This document shows, piece by piece, positions 9,891 through 17,289 of a stretch of DNA of 64,000 nucleotides. The notes beneath the pieces were generated by a model. That model did not search any database and was not told the DNA's origin. It saw nothing but the letters and a program-made list of their open reading frames with translations. A program made the position numbers and the translations under genes. This stretch comes from Gp6-AA40 sp035496255 (GTDB lineage Bacteria; Acidobacteriota; Vicinamibacteria; Vicinamibacterales; UBA2999), in NCBI GenBank assembly GCA_035496255.1, contig DATJEU010000070.1, positions 1 through 64,000 on the forward strand, in the 5' to 3' direction. The stretch's first letter is position 1; each line of letters starts with the position of its first letter.

Positions 9891-10523
9891 ATGGACAGAA
9901 CCCAGGATCGCCAGCTCATTGCCCAGCTCCGGGCAGGGGACGAAATGGCGGTGCAGGAGCTGGCTGAGCGGTATAGCCCCCGGATCTTTCAGCTCGCCAT
10001 GCGCCACATGAAGAACCGCGAGGATGCGGAAGAAGTCACGCAGGACGTGTTGATGAAGGTGTACCGGAAGGTCGATGCGTTCCGGGGCGACTCCGCCCTT
10101 TCATCGTGGATCTATCGAATCACCTTCAATACGGCGATGTCGCGGCTGCGCAACGGCAAGGCGGCGCGGGCGGCGGAACAGGAGCGCGAGCGCGTCGAGG
10201 CCGCTTCGACCAGTATCGACGAGCCGATCTCGTCCGTCAGGCAGCCGGCCGACTGGTCGCACATGCCGGACGAAGAACTGCTGCGGCTGCAACTGCGTCA
10301 GGCGGTGGCCATCGCGATTGCGGAACTGCCAGAAATCTACCGCGCGCCGGTGCTGCTGCGTGACATTCAGGGGCTTTCGACGGAAGAAGCGAGCTCGCGG
10401 CTGCACCTGAAGGATCAGACGCTCAAGTCGCGTCTGCACCGCGGTCGATTGATGCTGCGCGAGAAGCTGCGCGCCTTTACGACCGGCCTGAACCTGCACC
10501 CGCCGACGCCGGCCTACTCCTAG
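9891..10523 (+). CDS. ECF-type RNA polymerase sigma factor
   Basis: 210 residues from ATG 9891, chosen over an ATG-like start 24 bases upstream because GAGG lies 7 bases before it. Region 2 is visible as YSPRIFQLAMRHMKNREDAEEVTQDVLMKVYRK then FRGDSALSSWIYRITFNTAMSRLR (about 25-95). Region 4 follows an acidic/Ser linker: LPEIYRAPVLLRDIQGLSTEEASSRL (about 150-185), ending with the HTH LKDQTLKSRLHRGR. No anti-sigma factor gene is adjacent, which is unusual for RpoE-like factors; the converging gene is an MDH-like protein. The last 4 bases overlap that convergent gene. Confidence 0.92.
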   Translation: MDRTQDRQLIAQLRAGDEMAVQELAERYSPRIFQLAMRHMKNREDAEEVTQDVLMKVYRKVDAFRGDSALSSWIYRITFNTAMSRLRNGKAARAAEQERERVEAASTSIDEPISSVRQPADWSHMPDEELLRLQLRQAVAIAIAELPEIYRAPVLLRDIQGLSTEEASSRLHLKDQTLKSRLHRGRLMLREKLRAFTTGLNLHPPTPAYS

Positions 10524-11365
10524 CGGCTCAGCGCCGTTTCCACTTCCACACGCTCACGAACGCTGAGCGATGGCACGCGCGTGCCGACGATGCCCGGGGC
10601 GGCAAGGAGCGCCGGCACGGCGCCGACGCGTCCCCGCACACCGAACTCACCGGTGAGCGGCGTCAACACGCTGAAGGCGCGCCGGGCGGCATGCAGGATG
10701 CCGGCGGCGACGCATGCCGCAGCCTGACCGAGCACCAACGGTCCCGGCGGCCACAGGCGAATGGCGCGGGCGGTGATGCGCGTGATCTGAACCTGACTCA
10801 GCGCGTGCTCGAGCGCGTATCCGCCGATCGAGGCTTCACTCCAGGGCACCACGAAGCCTGACGGTGGCGCGCCGAGCACGGTCAGTCCGACTTCGGTGGG
10901 AGAGCATCGCGCCTCCATTGCGACGATCGAACGAATCGCCGACGCGAGCGCCTCCGGCGCCGAGCCGATCAACCGCGTGCGCGCGATCGCGGCGTCGCGC
11001 GCAAGCTGCGCGATGAGTGATGCCTGCTGCGCGCCGGCGAATACTATCGGCACATCTGGAAGCATCTGGATCACGCGCAGGATGTGTGCGTACGCGTCCT
11101 CACCCTGCCATTCGGGTGAGCCGGGCCCGAATCGATCGGCAACGACGCCAACGTCACAACCGATGGCGCGCGTGATGTCGCTGGTGCCGGAGATCGCGGT
11201 GTCGAACCCTTCGATCGCGCCGGCCTGCGCCATGTCGAGCGCCTTCCCGGCCGCGGCATCCCCGGCGGCATCGATGAGCGTCACGCGCGTCGCCAGTTCA
11301 CGGCGCGCGAGCGCGTGTGCGACGGCGCCGCCCAGATCACCAGCGCCGAAAATCGCCACCTTCAT
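10520..11365 (-). CDS. lactate/malate-dehydrogenase-like protein lacking catalytic residues
   Basis: 281 residues from ATG 11365. The Rossmann start MKVAIFGAGDLGGAVAHAL and the LIDAAGD/KALDMAQA segment match the NAD-binding half of malate dehydrogenase. Key active-site motifs are missing: the NPVD Asn is replaced (VFAGAQQ at 108-114), the GEHGDS catalytic His is replaced by GAPPSGF (165-171), and the mobile-loop RKPGM arginines are absent (RFGPGSPEW). It is shorter than the family's usual 310-330 residues. It is probably a nucleotide-binding or regulatory protein or a different enzyme, not a working MDH. It diverges from an SDR gene. Confidence 0.7.
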   Translation of the reverse strand: MKVAIFGAGDLGGAVAHALARRELATRVTLIDAAGDAAAGKALDMAQAGAIEGFDTAISGTSDITRAIGCDVGVVADRFGPGSPEWQGEDAYAHILRVIQMLPDVPIVFAGAQQASLIAQLARDAAIARTRLIGSAPEALASAIRSIVAMEARCSPTEVGLTVLGAPPSGFVVPWSEASIGGYALEHALSQVQITRITARAIRLWPPGPLVLGQAAACVAAGILHAARRAFSVLTPLTGEFGVRGRVGAVPALLAAPGIVGTRVPSLSVRERVEVETALSR

Positions 11366-11431
11366 CCTGCGGCTCCGCTCGGGATGATCGCGAGTGCCAA
11401 TCGAAGGGTCATCTTCCGGTGGGGTATTGTA

Positions 11432-12163
11432 ATGAACATGACGGCTCTCACCGGAAAGGTTGCGGTGATCACGGGCGGCTCGCGTGGCATTGGCCTCGCC
11501 ACGGCACGCGCGTTGCGGGAGCAGGGGGCCCACGTCGCGGTCATTGGAACGAAGGACGTGACGGTGGCGAATGCGCGCGAGGAGCTGCAGCGTAGCGCCG
11601 GTTCCGCGTCGGTCGTCGGCGTCCGCGCCGATGTTCGCACCTATGCCGAAGTTGAGCACGCGCTCGACGAGATCGCGTCGACACTCGGGGGCATCGACAT
11701 TCTGGTCAACAACGCCGGCGTCGGCGTGTTCAAATCGGTCGCCGACATGAGCGTCGATGAGTGGCACACGGTCCTCGACACGAATCTTTCCGGCGTCTTT
11801 TACTGCTGCCACGCGGCCCTGCCCCACCTGCGGCGGCGGGGCGGCGGCTGGATCATCAACATCAGCAGCCTGGCCAGCAAGAATCCATTCGTGAACGCCG
11901 CCGCCTATTCCGCGTCGAAGGCCGCACTCAACGCGTTCAGCGAAGCGCTCATGCAGGAAGTGCGTTACGAGGGCATCCGCGTTTCGTACGTGCTGCCTGG
12001 ATCCGTGAACACCGGTTTCGGCCGTCTTCCGAACACGAAATCCGAAGGCGCCCTGCAGCCCGAGGACGTGGCAGCGGCCGTTGTCGATCTGGTGAATCAT
12101 CCGGCGCGCAGCCTGCCGAGCCGCGTGGAGATCAGGCCGTCGCAGCCGCCGCGGAAAGGCTGA
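11432..12163 (+). CDS. short-chain dehydrogenase/reductase (SDR)
   Basis: 243 residues from ATG 11432; an alternative ATG at 11438 would leave TATTGT 7 bases upstream as a leaderless -10. Classical SDR: TGGSRGIGLA cofactor motif (about 14-23), NNAGVGVF, a Ser in INISSLASKN and the catalytic YSASK (Tyr/Lys). The C-terminus SLPSRVEIRPSQPPRKG resembles FabG-like and general 3-ketoacyl/sorbitol-type SDRs. Substrate cannot be told. It is followed after one base by a small GTG-started gene and the pseudokinase gene, so the three form one transcript. Confidence 0.88.
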   Translation: MNMTALTGKVAVITGGSRGIGLATARALREQGAHVAVIGTKDVTVANAREELQRSAGSASVVGVRADVRTYAEVEHALDEIASTLGGIDILVNNAGVGVFKSVADMSVDEWHTVLDTNLSGVFYCCHAALPHLRRRGGGWIINISSLASKNPFVNAAAYSASKAALNAFSEALMQEVRYEGIRVSYVLPGSVNTGFGRLPNTKSEGALQPEDVAAAVVDLVNHPARSLPSRVEIRPSQPPRKG

Positions 12164-12164
12164 C

Positions 12165-12449
12165 GTGACCGCCTTCGACAAGCATCAGCAGGCGCTCGAA
12201 GTGCACGAAACGATGATGGGCACCGGTCGCGGCCGCCTCGCCGTCGCCATGGATCTCCTCACCGACGCGCTCGCCATGGTGGGACAGCACGCTGTCTATT
12301 GCCAGAGCACGCGCCACCCGGGACGTCCCACCCTCGATCTCTCGCTCGTCATCGAGCAAATCGGCGACGCGAAGGAACTGGTGCAGAGCGTCATCGAACT
12401 TCGTGGCGGCCGTGCTCCCGGTGCCGACGATCCCGCAGGACGCGAATGA
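12165..12449 (+). CDS. small conserved-looking protein of unknown function
   Basis: 94 residues with a GTG start one base after the SDR stop; AAAGG lies about 8 bases upstream. Predicted mostly helical (VHETMMGTGRGRLAVAMDLLTDALAM; LSLVIEQIGDAKELVQSVIEL). No signal peptide, cysteine pair or known motif. Its stop overlaps the start of the pseudokinase gene (ATGA), so translation is coupled and a physical partnership with that protein is plausible. I do not recognise the family. Confidence 0.6.
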   Translation: MTAFDKHQQALEVHETMMGTGRGRLAVAMDLLTDALAMVGQHAVYCQSTRHPGRPTLDLSLVIEQIGDAKELVQSVIELRGGRAPGADDPAGRE

Positions 12450-13345
12450 GCACGCCGGCACCGACGGGTCACAGCGAATTGGGCCGGGTCGCGCACTACA
12501 ACCTTCTGGAACGTCTCGAGCCCGCGGGTCCCGGCGAGCTCTTTCGCGCGCGCGACACGCATCGCGGCCGCACCGTCGTCATCCGCGTGATGCCCGCTCC
12601 GGACCCGGTGTTCCTGGAACAGGCGAAGGCCTTCGCCCGCGTGTCGCATCCCAACACGATCACGGTCTTCGACGCGGGCGAGCACGAGGGCCGGCCGTAC
12701 GTCGCGTTCGAATTCGTCCGTGGACAATCGCTGCGCGCCGAGCTGGCCGGAAGGCCGATGAACGTGCGTCGCGCGATCGAGCTGGCGATTCAGATCACCG
12801 ATGCCGTCGCCGAAGCGCACGCGCTCGGCTACGTGCACGGCGGGCTCAGTCCCGAGACCATCGGCATCACCGCGAAGGGGCACGCGAAGATTCCTGCCTT
12901 CGAGATGGCCACCACCAACGGATTCGAGGAGCACGACGCGTCGAGGCTTCGCGACTATCCCTCTCCCGAGGAATCACGCGGCGAGCGCGGCGACGATCGC
13001 TCCGACATCTATTCTGTCGGCGCGATCCTCTACGAGATGCTTACCACGCGCCGTCCGGTGCCCCGCGGTGCGGCCGCGCCGAGCGCCGCCAATGCCCACG
13101 TGCCCAGGGAACTCGACGATGTGGTGCTGAAGGCGGTGGCGCCGAATCCGGATCTGCGGTATCAGAGCGCGGCCACAATGGCCTCCGAGCTTCGATCTCT
13201 CGGAGCCACGCTGGACGCCCGCGGTGGTGCCGGCGACGAAGACGATCTACCAGAGCCCGCCTCCCATTTCGGCCGCGTCGTCGTTCTCACCATCATCATC
13301 CTTGCTGCCGTCGCCATCGTCGCCTGGTGGTTCACGCGGTCGTGA
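12446..13345 (+). CDS. membrane-anchored Ser/Thr-kinase-fold pseudokinase
   Basis: 299 residues. The kinase fold is clear at about 18-255 (HYNLLERLEPAGPGELFRA; SHPNTITVFDAGEHEGRPYVAFEFVRGQSL; RSDIYSVGAILYEMLTTRRP), then a linker and a single transmembrane helix (280-296) with a short tail. Catalytic residues are gone: the beta-3 Lys is Arg47 (VVIRVM), HRDLKPEN is HGGLSPET (131-138), and DFG is AFE (151-153). The protein cannot phosphorylate in the usual way and probably works as a scaffold or ATP/ligand sensor. It is coupled to the 94-residue gene upstream and overlaps a convergent receiver-like gene by 14 bases. Confidence 0.85.
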   Translation: MSTPAPTGHSELGRVAHYNLLERLEPAGPGELFRARDTHRGRTVVIRVMPAPDPVFLEQAKAFARVSHPNTITVFDAGEHEGRPYVAFEFVRGQSLRAELAGRPMNVRRAIELAIQITDAVAEAHALGYVHGGLSPETIGITAKGHAKIPAFEMATTNGFEEHDASRLRDYPSPEESRGERGDDRSDIYSVGAILYEMLTTRRPVPRGAAAPSAANAHVPRELDDVVLKAVAPNPDLRYQSAATMASELRSLGATLDARGGAGDEDDLPEPASHFGRVVVLTIIILAAVAIVAWWFTRS

Positions 13346-13685
13346 GGATGTGCCGCAGGTTTCCGAAGAACGCGGAACGCGCCAGCACCTGATCGATGCC
13401 GGCGGCGCGCGCGGCGGCCACAGTGTCGCCATCAACGTGCGACACGAAGCCGATCGTGCGTACGCTCGCCAGCGCCGGGTCTGACTTGATGGCGGCGATC
13501 GCCGCCATCGGTTCCATCTTCCGGCTGTTGAGATCGAAGATGACGAGCGATGGTTGTCTGTCCCGGACCGACGAGACAACCTGACCGGGCACGCGCTCGA
13601 AGTAGAGGTCGATGCCGCCGATGCCCTTCGCCAGCGACGAAATGTTGATGGACGCCATAAGATCGTCCATGACGCAGACAATCAT
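13332..13685 (-). CDS. response-regulator receiver-like protein
   Basis: 117 residues from ATG 13685. The alternating beta/alpha pattern of a CheY-like fold is visible: MIVCVMDDLMAS, then LVIFDLNSRKM with an Asp at 51 in the phospho-acceptor position, then TIGFVSHVDGDTVAAARAAGIDQVLARSAFF. The conserved Lys expected after the last strand (usually KP) is missing, replaced by the ARS stretch, so normal phosphorylation chemistry is doubtful. No output domain. Its start codon is only 6 bases from the start of the divergent MBL gene. It converges on the pseudokinase gene; a link with it is possible but not shown. Confidence 0.7.
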   Translation of the reverse strand: MIVCVMDDLMASINISSLAKGIGGIDLYFERVPGQVVSSVRDRQPSLVIFDLNSRKMEPMAAIAAIKSDPALASVRTIGFVSHVDGDTVAAARAAGIDQVLARSAFFGNLRHILTTA

Positions 13686-13691
13686 CACCCT

Positions 13692-14345
13692 ATGATCCTC
13701 GAAACACGCGCGGTTGCGCCGTTCTACAAGAACGGCTTCGTGGTCGGCTGCGAGCGGACGCACGAAGCGGTCGTCATCGATCCGGGCGACGAAGTGGATC
13801 AGTTGCTCGGCGCCGTCCGTGACCTCGACGTGGAAGTGCAGTACATCCTGCTCACGCACGCGCATCTCGATCACGTGACCGGCGTCGCGTCGGCGAAGAT
13901 GGTGCTCGACGTGCCGGTGTACCTGCACCACGACGATTTGTTTCTGTATGAGCAGATTGTCGAACAGGGACGGATGTTCGGCATCAAGGTGTCGCCGCAG
14001 CCGCCGATCGACGTCTTCTACGACCTGACGCCGATCCATTTCGGCGACTACGAAGTGGCCGTCCATCACACGCCAGGCCACTGCCCCGGCGGTGTGTGCC
14101 TGCAGATTGGCAGGAAGGGCGAGCGTGGTTCCGACCTGTTCGTGGGCGACACGCTGTTCGCGGGATCCATTGGCCGCACCGATCTGCCGGGCGGCAAGTA
14201 CGACGTGCTGATGCGATCGATTACCGAGGTCCTGTTTTCGCTCGGCGATGCGTCAATCGTGCATCCCGGTCACGGCCCCGACACGACGATCGAACGCGAG
14301 CGTACCACCAACCCGTTCGTCCTCGAATACCTCGCAACGAGATAG
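13692..14345 (+). CDS. MBL-fold metallo-hydrolase (glyoxalase II type)
   Basis: 217 residues from ATG 13692. Metal-binding motif THAHLDH (about 57-63), then HHTPGHCPGGVC, GDTLFAGSIGRTDLPGG and HPGHGPDT, the order seen in hydroxyacylglutathione hydrolase-like and persulfide dioxygenase-like MBL proteins. The SIGRTDLPGG loop and short length (about 210) match the small bacterial YcbL-type group, thought to hydrolyse thioesters such as lactoylglutathione analogues. The start overlaps TATGAT, so the promoter must lie inside the divergent receiver-like gene. It ends before a strong hairpin shared with the FHA gene. Confidence 0.9.
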   Translation: MILETRAVAPFYKNGFVVGCERTHEAVVIDPGDEVDQLLGAVRDLDVEVQYILLTHAHLDHVTGVASAKMVLDVPVYLHHDDLFLYEQIVEQGRMFGIKVSPQPPIDVFYDLTPIHFGDYEVAVHHTPGHCPGGVCLQIGRKGERGSDLFVGDTLFAGSIGRTDLPGGKYDVLMRSITEVLFSLGDASIVHPGHGPDTTIERERTTNPFVLEYLATR

Positions 14346-14353
14346 CGGGCGCG

Positions 14354-14399
14354 GCAGAGAAAGCGGATCACGCGAGATCCGCTCCTCCGCCCTCTCTGC
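14354..14399. terminator. bidirectional terminator-like hairpin
   Basis: Between convergent MBL and FHA genes. AGCGGATC (14362-14369), ACGCGA loop, GATCCGCT (14376-14383) form a perfect 8-bp stem; flanking GCAGAGA (14354-14360) pairs with TCTCTGC (14393-14399). No long T-tract. Confidence 0.55.
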
Positions 14400-14408
14400 T
14401 CCTGCGGG

Positions 14409-14705
14409 CTACTCGTCGCGCAGCGCCACCAGCTCCACGCGCCCGACCTGGACGCGATCGCCGGGAGTCAGCGTCGTCGCCTCGATCCGCGCGCCATTCA
14501 CGAACGTGCCGTTGGTACTCTCGAGGTCACAGACCTCGAGCCGGCCGTCGTTCGACGCGGTCAACCGGCAGTGCACACGCGAGATCAGCGCGGCATCGAC
14601 GATGAAGTCCGCACCGGTCGCGCGACCGAGGGTCTTTACGCCGCCGGGTAGAATTCTGAACGTCTGCTCGGGGTGACCCTCGGTCACCGTTCTCAGGATC
14701 CACAT
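14409..14705 (-). CDS. FHA domain protein
   Basis: 98 residues from ATG 14705; a TTG start 33 bases upstream is possible but less likely. The whole protein is one forkhead-associated domain: the phosphothreonine-binding residues appear as LGRATG (Gly-Arg 27-28), SRVHCRL (Ser42, His45) and STNGTFVNG (Asn-Gly 65-66). It should bind phosphothreonine on partner proteins. In this neighbourhood the only kinase-fold protein is a pseudokinase, so the partner kinase must be elsewhere. It is divergent from the transporter operon at 14795. Confidence 0.9.
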   Translation of the reverse strand: MWILRTVTEGHPEQTFRILPGGVKTLGRATGADFIVDAALISRVHCRLTASNDGRLEVCDLESTNGTFVNGARIEATTLTPGDRVQVGRVELVALRDE

Positions 14706-14794
14706 AAACGGGGTTTCGTCGCGGCAACTTTTCAACACGCGCGTTCGTCGTAGTTCCGTGTCCTGCCGCCGGTGGCAGCCGCGCGAGGGGTTAC

Positions 14795-15991
14795 ATGCAG
14801 AAATCGAAGAAACGGGTCCTGGTTGCGACGGCCAGCGTCATCGTGCTTGCCGGGGGCGCCTGGGGCTTTTCCACGCTGAAGGGCGCATCGGCCAACATCG
14901 ACCCTGCGAAGCTCGGCACGGTCGAGCGCGGGACGATGGTGCGCTCCGTCGTCGCCACCGGCAAGATCGAGCCGATCACCAAGGTGGAAATCAAATCCAA
15001 GGCGAACGGCATCATCGAACGGTTGTTCGTCGACGTCGACTACGTAGTGGAACCGGGCCAGGTGCTCGCCGAACTGGACCGCGAGAATCTTACCGCACGC
15101 CTTCGTCAGGCCCGTGCCAACCTGCAGGCGGCCGAGGCCGCCAATGAAGGCGCGGTCGCGCAACTGAAGAAGAACGAGATCGAGGCGGAGGCGCCAGACG
15201 TTGCCTTCGCCCGCCGCAGTTTCGATCGCGCCCGGCAGCTGTTCGAACAGAAGCTGGTGTCGCAGTCGCAGCTCGACGAGGCAAAGACGACGCTGGAGCA
15301 GGCCGAGAATCGTCAGCGCGCCGCCGCCGGTCAGCTCGTGATCGCGCGTGCCAAGGTCAGCGAAGCGTCCGCCAACGTCGCGCAGGCGCGCGCCGAGGTC
15401 GAAGCGGCGGAAGAGGATCTTGCCAACGCGACGATCAAGGCACCGATTCACGCCACGGTGCTCTCGCGCGATGTCGAGATCGGCAGCCCGGTCTCGTCGA
15501 TCCTCAACCTCGGTGCGAATGCCACGCTGGTGATGACGCTCGGCGACATCGACAAGGTGTTCGTGCGTGGCAAGGTGGACGAGGCCGACATCGGCCGCGT
15601 CCGTCTGGGTCAGCCGGCGCGAATCACCACCGAGACGTTTCGCGACAAGGTGTTCGAAGGACGCGTCACGCAGATCTCGCCGATAGGCGTCGAGAAGGAC
15701 AACGTCACCACATTCCAGGTGGAAGTCTCGATCGACAACCCCGGCAAGGAGCTCAAGGCGAACATGAGCGCCAACGCCGAAATCATCCTCGAGCAGTTTC
15801 CCGATTCGCTGCTGGTGCCGGAGGCCGCGGTCTCCTACGACGCGCAGAAGCGCGCGTTCGTCGACATTGTCGATGCCGCGGCAAAGACCGGACGGCGGCG
15901 TGTGCCGGTCAAGGTCGGCGTCGGCAACGGCACGAAGATGCAGGTCGTGAGCGGGTTGAACGCCGGCGACAGAGTGGTTTTACCGGGATGA
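14795..15991 (+). CDS. HlyD/MacA-type membrane fusion (periplasmic adaptor) protein
   Basis: 398 residues from ATG 14795 with GAGGGG upstream. One N-terminal membrane anchor (VLVATASVIVLAGGAWGF), barrel-sandwich parts around KIEPITKVEIKSKANGIIERLFVD and IKAPIHATVLSRDVEIGSPV, a long alpha-helical hairpin between them (about 95-210), and C-terminal beta-barrel domains. It links an inner-membrane pump to an outer-membrane channel. It overlaps the first permease gene by 4 bases (ATGA), so the three-gene unit makes a MacAB-like efflux system, but no ATPase or TolC gene is next to it. Confidence 0.93.
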   Translation: MQKSKKRVLVATASVIVLAGGAWGFSTLKGASANIDPAKLGTVERGTMVRSVVATGKIEPITKVEIKSKANGIIERLFVDVDYVVEPGQVLAELDRENLTARLRQARANLQAAEAANEGAVAQLKKNEIEAEAPDVAFARRSFDRARQLFEQKLVSQSQLDEAKTTLEQAENRQRAAAGQLVIARAKVSEASANVAQARAEVEAAEEDLANATIKAPIHATVLSRDVEIGSPVSSILNLGANATLVMTLGDIDKVFVRGKVDEADIGRVRLGQPARITTETFRDKVFEGRVTQISPIGVEKDNVTTFQVEVSIDNPGKELKANMSANAEIILEQFPDSLLVPEAAVSYDAQKRAFVDIVDAAAKTGRRRVPVKVGVGNGTKMQVVSGLNAGDRVVLPG

Positions 15992-17283
15992 TCGAAATCC
16001 TCGTGCAGGTGATCGCCAATCTGCGCGCCAACAAGCTTCGCAGCTTCCTGACGATGTTCGGGATTCTGTGGGGCGTGATCTCGGTGGTCATCCTGTCGGC
16101 GACCGGCGAAGGCTTTCAGCGCGGCAACACGCACGTGCTCGAGGAACTCGGCAAGAACGTCGGCATCATCTGGGGCGGCCGCACGTCCACGCAGGCCGGC
16201 GGCGAACGAGCGGGCCGCTTCATTTCCCTGACCGTTGACGACGCCCGCGCGCTGGAACGGGAGTCCGACATGCTTGCGGTGGTCAGTCCGGAACTCCAGC
16301 GCGGCGGCATCACGGCGAAGAGCCTGTACAACGCCGCCGCACTCAACGTCGACGGGATCGAGCCGCAGTATCAGGAGATCCGCACCATTGAAGTCGATCG
16401 CGGGCGGTTACTGCGGTTCACCGATCTCGACGGGGCGCTTCGCGTCGCCATCATCGGCTTCGATGCCGCCAAACAGTTGTTCGGCACGCGTGAAGCGGTC
16501 GGCGAGGCCATCGAGTTGAACGGCCTTCCGTACACGGTCATCGGCCGCATCCGGAAGAAGGATCAGGACAGCAGCTACAACGGTCAGGACAACGAGCGGG
16601 TGGTCATTCCGTACACCGCAATGGCGCGCGACTTTCCGCGCATCGACGCCGATGCCGGCGTCGTGTCGAATCTGGTGGTGGCGCCGAAGCCGTGGGTCGT
16701 CGCGCAGTTGCCGGCGGTGCTCGACGCGCGCACGGGACGCATCGAGGATCTCGACTGGCCGCTCGAGCGCGAGGTGCGTCGCGTGCTCTCGCGGCATCAC
16801 GATTTCGATCCGTCCGATCGCAATGCCGTGGCGATGTGGGACACGACGCTCGAGACGTTGATGTTCAGCCGGATGATCGTCGAGATGAAGAACTTCTTCA
16901 CCGTCGTTGGCCTGGTCACGCTGGCGCTGGGCGGGATCGGGGTGATGAACATCATGCTGGTCGCGGTGCGCGAACGCACACGCGAGATTGGCGTGCGCAA
17001 GGCGCTTGGCGCCACCACCGGCAACATCCAGCGTCAGTTCTTCCTCGAAGGATTCATTCTGACGATGCTCAGCGGCGGAGCCGGATTTGCGATTGCCCTC
17101 GCCTTGTGCGCACTGGTCAACCTGGCGCCCATGCCGCCGCGATTCCAGGGCATGGTGCTGACGTGGCAATCCGGCACGTTCGCCGTCGTGATGCTGACCC
17201 TGATCGGCGTGATCACGTCGACTTACCCCGCCCGCCGTGCGGCGCAACTGCCGCCGGTCGAAGCACTCCGGTTCGAAATATAG
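15988..17283 (+). CDS. MacB-like ABC transporter permease (no ATPase domain), first copy
   Basis: 431 residues. An N-terminal membrane helix (LRSFLTMFGILWGVISVVILSATGEG), a MacB periplasmic core of about 230 residues, and the C-terminal FtsX unit with three helices (GLVTLALGGIGVMNIMLVAVRERTREIGVRKALGA). The coupling-helix signature ERTREIGVRKALGA, which contacts the ATPase, is intact. Unlike E. coli MacB there is no fused ATP-binding domain. It shares a transcript with the adaptor and a second permease, suggesting a heterodimeric permease served by an ATPase encoded elsewhere. Confidence 0.92.
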   Translation: MIEILVQVIANLRANKLRSFLTMFGILWGVISVVILSATGEGFQRGNTHVLEELGKNVGIIWGGRTSTQAGGERAGRFISLTVDDARALERESDMLAVVSPELQRGGITAKSLYNAAALNVDGIEPQYQEIRTIEVDRGRLLRFTDLDGALRVAIIGFDAAKQLFGTREAVGEAIELNGLPYTVIGRIRKKDQDSSYNGQDNERVVIPYTAMARDFPRIDADAGVVSNLVVAPKPWVVAQLPAVLDARTGRIEDLDWPLEREVRRVLSRHHDFDPSDRNAVAMWDTTLETLMFSRMIVEMKNFFTVVGLVTLALGGIGVMNIMLVAVRERTREIGVRKALGATTGNIQRQFFLEGFILTMLSGGAGFAIALALCALVNLAPMPPRFQGMVLTWQSGTFAVVMLTLIGVITSTYPARRAAQLPPVEALRFEI

Positions 17284-17289
17284 CGAGTC

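Noticed and set aside
11432..14345. SDR, pseudokinase, receiver-like and MBL genes as one signalling operon
   Set aside because: The receiver-like gene runs on the opposite strand and MBL has its own start; only SDR, the 94-residue gene and the pseudokinase are clearly co-transcribed.
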